A stretch of DNA of 64,000 nucleotides, from NCBI RefSeq assembly GCF_900215375.1, contig NZ_OBEF01000002.1, positions 124,001-188,000 of the forward strand, in the 5' to 3' direction. Source of the DNA: Enterobacter sp. CC120223-11. Its GTDB lineage: Bacteria; Pseudomonadota; Gammaproteobacteria; Enterobacterales; Enterobacteriaceae. The notes under the pieces were generated by a model. The model saw only the letters and a list, made by a program, of their open reading frames with translations, was not told the origin of the DNA and did no database searches. Both the position numbers and the translations under genes were made by a program. Below are positions 1 through 5,963 of the stretch, one piece after another. Within the stretch, counting starts at the first letter, position 1, and each line of letters opens with the position of its first letter.

Positions 1-1
1 G

Positions 2-208
2 CGGATGGCTTCGACACAGTATGGTCGTGATATCGGCATGAGGACGGTGCTTGATGCGCTGAATGCAGAGAGTGACTACTTCAAATCGTTAAAAGATATC
101 GCCAAAGCCCAGTACGACTACATCACCGCCAATATCCAGCTCGCTACCGCAACCGGGGAGCTCGATTACGCCTGGCTGAATACATTTAACTGCCCCTCAC
201 AACGCTGA
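2..208 (+). CDS. TolC-family outer-membrane efflux protein, C-terminal end only
   Basis: The reading frame is open from the left window edge and stops at 206-208, so this is the last ~68 residues of a larger gene, not a small gene starting at the ATG at position 5. The segment has the pattern of the TolC/OEP family C-terminus: a GMRTVLDALNAESDYF stretch followed by a helix ending in ATATGEL, which in TolC closes the last long coiled-coil helix. Known role of the family: outer-membrane channel that completes a type I secretion or efflux machine. The HlyD-type adaptor starts 18 bases downstream, and an ABC exporter follows, so this is probably the dedicated outer-membrane component of the microcin-type export system. 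Everything upstream is outside the window. Confidence 0.8.
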   Translation, partial: RMASTQYGRDIGMRTVLDALNAESDYFKSLKDIAKAQYDYITANIQLATATGELDYAWLNTFNCPSQR

Positions 209-226
209 GAATTATGGAACTTTTTT

Positions 227-1486
227 ATGCCCAATTCATTATTTCGCAAGGAAGCCCTGGAGGCGAATAAAACCAAATCCATCGGCAGCGTGGCGCTCTA
301 TTGCCCGCCATACCGCTGGGTCATCATTAGCCTCACGGGAATTGTCACGCTCGCCACCATTTTGCTGTGTATTTTTGGCAGCTATACCAAACGAGAAACC
401 ATGACTGGAGCGCTGATCCCGGAAGACGGGGTGATGGATATTGTCGCCGTCACTACTGGGACCGTAGTTGATTTACCGATCCGTGAAGGGGACTCGGTAA
501 AAAAAGGTGCGGCGCTGGCCACGGTGTCATCTGAGATTGCCACTAAATATGGTCAGACTAGGGAAAGCATCGCCGGGCAACTGTCGTTGCAAAATGATGC
601 GCTCAATCAGGAAAGAAAGAACCTCGACACGCTCTCGGCAGAGACGCGCCGTGGGTATGAAAATCAGCGGCGGCTGCTGGAGCAGCAGCTGAAAAAGCTG
701 AACGATATCTACGCCAGCCGCGTGCAGCAAACCCGGCTCGCGGATGCACAGCTAAAGAAGATGCAGATGATGCGTGATGAAGGCTATGTCTCCAACAAGC
801 AGGTGGAAGAACAGGAGACACAGCGGCTGGAGGCTGAATCGCGTGCACAGGATGTTGCCCGACAGCAAATCGACCTGCAACAGCAGCTAACCCGCACTTT
901 GCAACAGCTGCGCGAACAGCCGATCAACGACCTGAATCAGGCAAACGACATCGAGCGGCGTCTCTCGGAGCTGAAGCAAACGATGATGGAGAACGAGTCC
1001 CGCCGCTCGGTGGTGCTGAATGCGCCGCAGAATGCGACGGTGGCCTCAGTGCTGATCAAGCGTGGGCAGATGGTTAACGCCGGGCAAACTCTGGCCTCTT
1101 TACTGCCCGAAAATGCCACCCTGCAGGCCCGCATGATGGTCAGCAGCAGAGCGATTGGTTTTATCGTTCCCGGTCAGCGCGTCGTTTTACGTTACCAGGC
1201 TTATCCCTGGCAGAAGTTTGGCCAGCAGTACGGGGTAGTGTCAGAAGTGTCTCGCGTGTCGCTTTCTCCGCAGGAAGTTTCAGTCATCACCGGCAACTCT
1301 CAGGTACAAGAGCAGCACTATGTGGTGAAGGTCCGGCTGGATAACCAGTTTATTCACGCCTACGGACAGAAGGTCAAACTTCAGCCCGGTAGCGGGCTGG
1401 AAGCGGACTTCCTGATTGATAAACGGCGGCTTTATGAGTGGGTACTTGAGCCGCTCTACGCTCTTGGCCGCAGCAGTTCGACCTGA
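227..1486 (+). CDS. HlyD/CvaA-like membrane fusion protein for peptide export
   Basis: 419 residues, close to the length of CvaA and MchE, the adaptors of microcin V and H47 export. There is a short cytoplasmic N-terminus, one membrane helix at about residues 32-54, a lipoyl/barrel half starting near GTVVDLPIREGDSVKKG, a long Gln/Glu/Arg-rich coiled coil (about 100-245), and the second half of the lipoyl and barrel domains. Family role: the periplasmic bridge between the inner-membrane ABC exporter and a TolC channel. It lies between the TolC-family end and the ABC exporter with gaps of 18 and 24 bases, so the three are probably one operon. Start: ATG at 227; an ATG at 214 is out of frame. 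The family assignment is firm; the exact substrate is inferred from the small peptide genes downstream. Confidence 0.88.
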   Translation: MPNSLFRKEALEANKTKSIGSVALYCPPYRWVIISLTGIVTLATILLCIFGSYTKRETMTGALIPEDGVMDIVAVTTGTVVDLPIREGDSVKKGAALATVSSEIATKYGQTRESIAGQLSLQNDALNQERKNLDTLSAETRRGYENQRRLLEQQLKKLNDIYASRVQQTRLADAQLKKMQMMRDEGYVSNKQVEEQETQRLEAESRAQDVARQQIDLQQQLTRTLQQLREQPINDLNQANDIERRLSELKQTMMENESRRSVVLNAPQNATVASVLIKRGQMVNAGQTLASLLPENATLQARMMVSSRAIGFIVPGQRVVLRYQAYPWQKFGQQYGVVSEVSRVSLSPQEVSVITGNSQVQEQHYVVKVRLDNQFIHAYGQKVKLQPGSGLEADFLIDKRRLYEWVLEPLYALGRSSST

Positions 1487-1510
1487 ATCGCATAACAACA
1501 AGGTTACAAA

Positions 1511-3640
1511 ATGAATTTACTCGAAAAATTAAATTTTTCCTGGGGGAAAAGGCTGCCCGTTATTCAGCAAACCCAGGCTTCCGAATGCGGCCTGACTTGC
1601 GTCGGGATGATTGCCAACTATTACGGCCACAAGATCGACATGATAACGCTGCGCCGGCGCTTTTCTACGTCGCTTAAGGGGGCCACGCTTTCCGATATCA
1701 TGCAGGTTTCGCAGCATCTGGGTATGTCTGCCCGTGCACTGCGTCTGGAGATGGACGAATTGCAGAAACTCAAACTGCCCTGCGTGCTGCACTGGGATAT
1801 GAACCACTTTGTAGTGTTGAAAGAGGTCGGTAAAAAGAAGATTGTTATCCACGATCCAAGCCGTGGTCGCCGTGAAGTGATGCTTGATGAAGTGTCTAAC
1901 TCCTTCACCGGGATTGCGCTGGAACTGTTGCCCAACGCCAGCTTTGTCAAAAAAGAAGAGAAAGAAACGCTTTCGATGCTGAAGCTTATCGGTAACGTAA
2001 GCGGTATTCGTTCGGCGTTTGTGCAGGTGATGATCCTCTCCATAGGGCTTGAAGTATTTGGCTTACTGACGCCGTTTTACAGCCAGTGGGTGATGGACCA
2101 GGTGCTGGTGTCTGCTGATTACGATCTGATGACGCTGTTGGGATGTGCATTTATCGTGGTTGTCGTGCTGCAAAATGTGTTGTCAGCCATCCGTTCCTGG
2201 GTAACAACCTGGTTTTCCAGCATGCTCAGCGTGCAGTGGTCCGCTAACGTCTGCGCACACCTGCTGGGGCTGCCGATGTCCTGGTTTGAGGAGCGCCACG
2301 TTGGGGACATTATTTCGCGCTTCGGTTCGATCTCGACCATCCAGAGTACGCTGACCAGCCGGTTTATTTCCTCGATCCTTGACGGCGTGATGGCTATCGT
2401 GACGCTGTTTGTACTCTTTACCTACAACGTCAGGCTGACGTTTGTGGTGCTGGGCCTGGTGCTGGTTTATATCCTTATCCGCTGGATCTCGTTCCGGCCT
2501 TTTCGACAGGCTAGTGAAGAGCAGCTGATTGCCTCCTCACGTGCGCAATCGCAGCTGTTGGAGTCAATTCGTGGCGCACAGGCCGTGAAGCTCAATAATA
2601 AGCAGGAGATGCGCGTGTCAGCCTATGCCAATGAACTGGTGGAGGCGACCAACAAAGGTATTCATATTCAGCGACTGTCGATAGGCTTCAGCACCCTGCA
2701 GGGGCTGATCTCCGGGATTGGCCGCATCGTGCTGGTGTGGATGGCGGCCTTGCAGGTACTGGAAGGAAACTTTTCTGCGGGGATGTTGATTGCCTTCACC
2801 AGTTTTGCCGATCAGTTTACCGGGCGGGCAACGGGGTTAGTTAACGCTGTGATTGAGTTCTGGATGCTGCGTTTGCACGGTGAACGTTTGGCGGATATTG
2901 TCCTGACGGACAAAGAAGGCGACATGGATAATGTGGTTGCTTTACCAGCAGGCGAGACGGCGCTACCGATTGAGGTGAAAGATATTTCCTTCCGTTATGC
3001 GACCACCGAGCCATGGGTCTTTGAGCGCTGTTCGTTGAGCCTGCACGCAGGAGAATCGGTGGCGATCATTGGCCCGTCTGGACAAGGTAAGTCGACACTG
3101 GTGAAGCTGCTATTGGGGCTGCTGAAACCTGAAGAGGGCAGCATTGAGGTTGCCGGGCAGGATATTCGCAAGCTCGGTATGAACTGGTATCGCGAACACG
3201 TTGGCAGCGTTATGCAGGATGATATCCTGTTTGCGGGTTCAATTATGGATAACATCAGCTTCTTTGATACCCATTATTCGATTGAGCGCGTTGAGCAGGC
3301 GGCAAAGCTTGCGCAGATCCACGAGGATATCATGACCATGCCGATGGGCTATAACAGCCTGGTGGGAGATATGGGATCGTCACTATCGGGTGGGCAGATG
3401 CAGCGTGTGCTGTTAGCTCGTGCGCTGTATCGTCAGCCACGGATATTAATTCTCGACGAAGCCACCAGCCATCTTGATATTACCCGAGAAAAAGGAATTA
3501 ACGATGCTATCCGCTGCATGGATATAACCAGGATTATAATTGCTCATCGTCCTGAGACAATTCGCAGTGCGGATAGAATAATCTTATTGAATAAAAATGG
3601 TGTCACTGAAATTCCGCAGAGTGCACTACTAAAAGAGTGA
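1511..3640 (+). CDS. Peptidase-containing ABC exporter (CvaB/MchF type) for double-glycine peptides
   Basis: 709 residues, similar to CvaB (about 698). Domains in order: an N-terminal C39 peptidase (about 15-140) with Cys26 in QTQASECGLTC, His99 in MNHFVVL and Asp115 in IHDPSRG, the same spacing as the CvaB triad; a membrane domain with about six helices (165-445); and a nucleotide-binding domain with Walker A GPSGQGKS at 521-528, signature LSGGQ at 625-629, Walker B ILILDEATSHLD around 645-656, and a switch His in IIIAHRPE. Family role: cuts the leader after a GG/GA/GS pair and exports the peptide through the adaptor and TolC. All catalytic motifs are intact. Two genes encoding double-glycine-leader peptides lie directly downstream, which makes them the probable cargo. 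Confidence 0.93.
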   Translation: MNLLEKLNFSWGKRLPVIQQTQASECGLTCVGMIANYYGHKIDMITLRRRFSTSLKGATLSDIMQVSQHLGMSARALRLEMDELQKLKLPCVLHWDMNHFVVLKEVGKKKIVIHDPSRGRREVMLDEVSNSFTGIALELLPNASFVKKEEKETLSMLKLIGNVSGIRSAFVQVMILSIGLEVFGLLTPFYSQWVMDQVLVSADYDLMTLLGCAFIVVVVLQNVLSAIRSWVTTWFSSMLSVQWSANVCAHLLGLPMSWFEERHVGDIISRFGSISTIQSTLTSRFISSILDGVMAIVTLFVLFTYNVRLTFVVLGLVLVYILIRWISFRPFRQASEEQLIASSRAQSQLLESIRGAQAVKLNNKQEMRVSAYANELVEATNKGIHIQRLSIGFSTLQGLISGIGRIVLVWMAALQVLEGNFSAGMLIAFTSFADQFTGRATGLVNAVIEFWMLRLHGERLADIVLTDKEGDMDNVVALPAGETALPIEVKDISFRYATTEPWVFERCSLSLHAGESVAIIGPSGQGKSTLVKLLLGLLKPEEGSIEVAGQDIRKLGMNWYREHVGSVMQDDILFAGSIMDNISFFDTHYSIERVEQAAKLAQIHEDIMTMPMGYNSLVGDMGSSLSGGQMQRVLLARALYRQPRILILDEATSHLDITREKGINDAIRCMDITRIIIAHRPETIRSADRIILLNKNGVTEIPQSALLKE

Positions 3641-3655
3641 ATGGATTTTATTCTA

Positions 3656-3682
3656 TTGTGAGTAAAAGTATATTTTTATAAT
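3656..3682 (+). promoter_or_regulatory. Candidate sigma-70 promoter for the first microcin-like gene
   Basis: A perfect TATAAT lies at 3677-3682 with TTGTGA at 3656-3661, 15 bases apart, which is slightly short. The element sits in the AT-rich gap after the exporter gene, 73 bases before the ATG at 3756. It suggests the peptide genes can be transcribed apart from the exporter operon. Inferred from sequence only. Confidence 0.45.
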
Positions 3683-3755
3683 ATTGTTTTCAGCGGCGGA
3701 TGACCCGTCAGCTATAAATTTAATTAACAGCAATCGAAGTCAAAGGAAAATAAAA

Positions 3756-4070
3756 ATGCGTGAATTACATATCTGCGAAATTAACGAAGTCTCTGGTGCG
3801 GGTTTCTTTAGCCAAATTGGTGCTGGCATTCTGGGTGGTATTCTTGGTGCAACTACCGGTATGATGAAAGCGGGTATTGCAGCTGGTAACACTGGTGGTA
3901 TTCTCGGCATGGGCATTTTTAGTGCGCTCGTTGGTCTTACTCTCGGTGGCATTGGTGGTGTTATCCAGGGGGCTTCTTACGGTCTGGTTAATGACTGGGA
4001 TAAAACTGTTGAGCAGTTCAACGGCGCAACTGAGTACTGGTTTGATCTGAGCAACAATAACCCGAAATAA
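3756..4070 (+). CDS. Microcin-like precursor 1, double-glycine leader, Gly-rich mature peptide
   Basis: 104 residues from the ATG at 3756, chosen because AAAGGAAAA precedes it and because the protein then begins with a textbook leader, MRELHICEINEVSGA. This is 15 residues long, like the leaders of microcins V and L, and like microcin L it ends in GA followed by G. Cleavage after Ala15 by the C39 exporter upstream would release an 89-residue peptide. The mature part has no Cys and is built of Gly-rich hydrophobic runs with many GxxxG spacings (GAGILGGILGATTG, GNTGGILGMG, GLTLGGIGG), suggesting membrane-inserting helices. The tail is polar and acidic and ends in NNNPK. I do not recognise the mature sequence as a named microcin. 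Killing activity is inferred from leader and context. An in-frame upstream extension to 3684 is possible but would hide the leader. Confidence 0.75.
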   Translation: MRELHICEINEVSGAGFFSQIGAGILGGILGATTGMMKAGIAAGNTGGILGMGIFSALVGLTLGGIGGVIQGASYGLVNDWDKTVEQFNGATEYWFDLSNNNPK

Positions 4071-4088
4071 GAATTTAAAATTATTTAT

Positions 4089-4115
4089 GTTATCCCAGGC
4101 GATTGCCTGGGTAAC
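4089..4115 (+). other. Stem-loop after microcin-like gene 1
   Basis: CCCAGGC (4094-4100), loop GATT, GCCTGGG (4105-4111), extended by GTTA/TAAC with one bulged T. A T-rich run follows only ~20 bases later, so it may be a weak terminator or an mRNA-stabilising structure. It starts 18 bases after the stop codon. Confidence 0.5.
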
Positions 4116-4153
4116 ATTTAATGGTTTGACGCTTTTCGTTTTTTTCAGCAAAG

Positions 4154-4182
4154 CTACATTTATGATTTGTTCATAAATGTAG
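4154..4182 (+). repeat. Perfect 11-bp inverted repeat between the two peptide genes
   Basis: CTACATTTATG (4154-4164), a 7-base loop, then CATAAATGTAG (4172-4182). The repeat is AT-rich and followed by ATTGGTTGTGGTGTTTTT. It could be an RNA hairpin, a terminator or attenuator, or an operator in front of the second peptide gene. The sequence alone does not decide. Confidence 0.55.
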
Positions 4183-4233
4183 ATTGGTTGTGGTGTTTTT
4201 CACCGTCATTACCTTGTCAAAGTTGAGAATGTT

Positions 4234-4503
4234 ATGAAAGAAATTAATGGGGAAGTATTAAGTAAAGTATCGGGTGGTAATCTGACCTCCTGTATCCTGG
4301 ATTTTATCCATAACTGGGTGGGAGGCCCGAATGCAGAGAAGGGCGAATGGACTTCTAATTCCACGATAGAGTCGCCTGCATTGGGTAAAGGTGAAGAATT
4401 CGGCAAAGCAATCGTTACGGGCGGTCTGGCCGTTCTGGCTGTTGCAACTGGCGCTTCCTTCGCTTTATTCGGTGGGATTTTTAGTCTTTTCAATCGCAAG
4501 TAA
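4234..4503 (+). CDS. Microcin-like precursor 2, double-glycine leader
   Basis: 89 residues. The N-terminus MKEINGEVLSKVSGG is a second 15-residue double-glycine leader with hydrophobic residues at -12, -7 and -4, so cleavage after Gly15 would give a 74-residue peptide. The mature part begins NLTSCILDF, has a single Cys (residue 20) and a polar middle (about 33-65). It ends in a Gly/Ala-rich hydrophobic helix (about 68-86) with a basic NRK terminus. The ribosome site is weak (GAGAATGTT). It lies 163 bases after precursor 1, and both are downstream of the C39 exporter, so the two may be separate microcins or the halves of a two-peptide bacteriocin. No similarity to a named microcin is recognised outside the leader. 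It is not an obvious immunity protein, because it carries an export leader. Confidence 0.7.
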   Translation: MKEINGEVLSKVSGGNLTSCILDFIHNWVGGPNAEKGEWTSNSTIESPALGKGEEFGKAIVTGGLAVLAVATGASFALFGGIFSLFNRK

Positions 4504-4615
4504 GATGCACGTTATTTATTAGTACGTATCCACTTGCAAATCATTATTAATATTATTTAGCGAAATGCTTTTCTCATTATTTGTGTAAAGCGTTAAAACA
4601 AAAAAGGAATTTATT

Positions 4616-5158
4616 ATGAAAAAGGTTATTCTGGCTTCCTTAATTGCTCTGGCACTGGGTTCGACCGCTGCTGTTTCTGCTGCTCCATCTGGCAACATCA
4701 CTATCAAAGGTAAGCTGACTGCAGCAACCTGTACGGTTAAAGTTGATAGCAGCGCAACCGGCGATGCGACCGTCACGCTGCCCGCTCTGCCAATCAATCA
4801 GCTGTCCGAAGCTGGTGAAACTGCTGGTGTTACTAACTTCGTGATGAAGCTGAGCGGCTGTACACCTGCTACCGGTAACGTGCGTGCCTTCTTCGAAGCT
4901 GGCGCTAACGTTGATGCGGCCACTGGTCGTCTGAACAACTCCCTGACTACCGGCCAGGCGAAAAACGTTCAGATTCAGCTGCGTAATGATAAAGACGTTA
5001 TTCTGGAAGCGGGTAACACCAACCAGCGTACTAACGCTTCATCCCCTTTATCAGCTGGGGCTGCGGTTCTGACTTATAACGCACGTTACTACGCAACCGG
5101 TGCGAGCACCGCGGGTGACCTGGAGTCTGCTGTTACTTATTCTATTGATTACGAATAA
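4616..5158 (+). CDS. Major fimbrial subunit (pilin), operon 1
   Basis: 180 residues. Signal peptide MKKVILASLIALALGSTAAVSA, mature start near APSGNITIKG. It has the features of chaperone-usher pilins: one conserved Cys in the first strand (AATCTVKV) and its partner in LSGCTP, the NARYYATG motif before the end, and an alternating C-terminal strand, AVTYSIDYE. A good ribosome site (AAAAAGGAATTTATT) precedes the ATG. It is the first gene of a + strand operon (pilin, chaperone, usher, tip protein, DUF1795 gene). A perfect stem-loop follows the gene, as is usual after an abundant pilin. Fimbrial identity is sure; the fimbrial type is not assigned. Confidence 0.92.
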   Translation: MKKVILASLIALALGSTAAVSAAPSGNITIKGKLTAATCTVKVDSSATGDATVTLPALPINQLSEAGETAGVTNFVMKLSGCTPATGNVRAFFEAGANVDAATGRLNNSLTTGQAKNVQIQLRNDKDVILEAGNTNQRTNASSPLSAGAAVLTYNARYYATGASTAGDLESAVTYSIDYE

Positions 5159-5181
5159 AACCAGGCGTTGTTATAAAAATA

Positions 5182-5201
5182 CAGGGAATTTCGGTTCCCT
5201 G
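5182..5201 (+). other. Pilin-chaperone intercistronic stem-loop, operon 1
   Basis: CAGGGAA (5182-5188), loop TTTCGG, TTCCCTG (5195-5201), a perfect 7-bp stem 23 bases after the pilin stop with no strong T-run. Such hairpins in other pilus operons protect the pilin mRNA or partly stop transcription into the assembly genes. Confidence 0.6.
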
Positions 5202-5220
5202 ATATTGCTTACATTTAGTC

Positions 5221-5946
5221 ATGGCGAAGAACACTATGCGCTTTTTCTTATTTTTCCTGAGCACCTTTATTTTATCCACTCAGGCTATTGCCAGCGTTGT
5301 TATCCATGGTACGCGCGTAATTTATCCCTCCAGTGAAAAAGAAGTTACGATTCGCCTTGAAAATAAAGGGGAGAAATCCTCATTGGTTCAGACCTGGATC
5401 GATAAAGGGGACAGTTCGGCAAAAGTGAGTCAGATTGAGGTTCCCTTTATTATTCTTCCACCAGTGTCAAGAATTGAACCCGCTCAGGGGCAGACGTTGC
5501 GTATTACCTATACGGGGAATAACCTACCGAAAGATCGTGAATCTGTTTTTTGGCTTAACGTACTTGATATTCCACCAAAGCCTGAGCATGCCGCTGGTAA
5601 CAGCATTGAGATGGCCTTTCGCTCACGTATTAAGCTGTTTTACAGGCCAGTGGAGTTAAACATTTCATCCTATGATGAAGCTATTGAGAAACTGACCTGG
5701 TCAGCGAAGCCATGCGGAAAAACGCAGTGTATAACGATTAACAACCCGACGCCGCTGTTTGTCACCGTATCTAAAATTCAGTCAATGTCTGGTGATAAGG
5801 TTATTGCGCTCCAGGCAGGCGATATGATTTCACCCTTTAGTGCAGGGAGCTACCCGTTAAATTTCCGCCTGAATGAGAATAAGTTGTTTATTGATTATAT
5901 TAACGACTTCGGCGCCTCCGTCAGAGTCCAAATAAAAAACGAGTAG
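5221..5946 (+). CDS. Periplasmic fimbrial chaperone, operon 1
   Basis: 241 residues, PapD/FimC type. The signal peptide ends about residue 24 (TQAIA). The N-terminal Ig-like domain carries GTRVIYPSSEKEVTIRLEN with the subunit-anchoring Arg, the FWLNVLDIPP strand, and IKLFYRP with the conserved Lys. The C-terminal domain has NNPTPLFVTV. Family role: donates its G1 strand to fold pilin subunits in the periplasm and hands them to the usher. The start is ambiguous between ATG 5221 and ATG 5236, the latter giving a more typical signal peptide (MRFFLFFLST); neither has a strong ribosome site. The usher follows after 17 bases. A Cys pair (CGKTQC) in the second domain is an extra feature seen in only some chaperones. 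Confidence 0.92.
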   Translation: MAKNTMRFFLFFLSTFILSTQAIASVVIHGTRVIYPSSEKEVTIRLENKGEKSSLVQTWIDKGDSSAKVSQIEVPFIILPPVSRIEPAQGQTLRITYTGNNLPKDRESVFWLNVLDIPPKPEHAAGNSIEMAFRSRIKLFYRPVELNISSYDEAIEKLTWSAKPCGKTQCITINNPTPLFVTVSKIQSMSGDKVIALQAGDMISPFSAGSYPLNFRLNENKLFIDYINDFGASVRVQIKNE

Positions 5947-5963
5947 TCAATTAACTGCTATGC

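Noticed and set aside
4087-4176. 29-residue hydrophobic frame (MLSQAIAWVTFNG...) between the microcin-like genes, considered as immunity gene
   Set aside because: No ribosome site, shorter than known immunity proteins, and it runs through both stem-loops.
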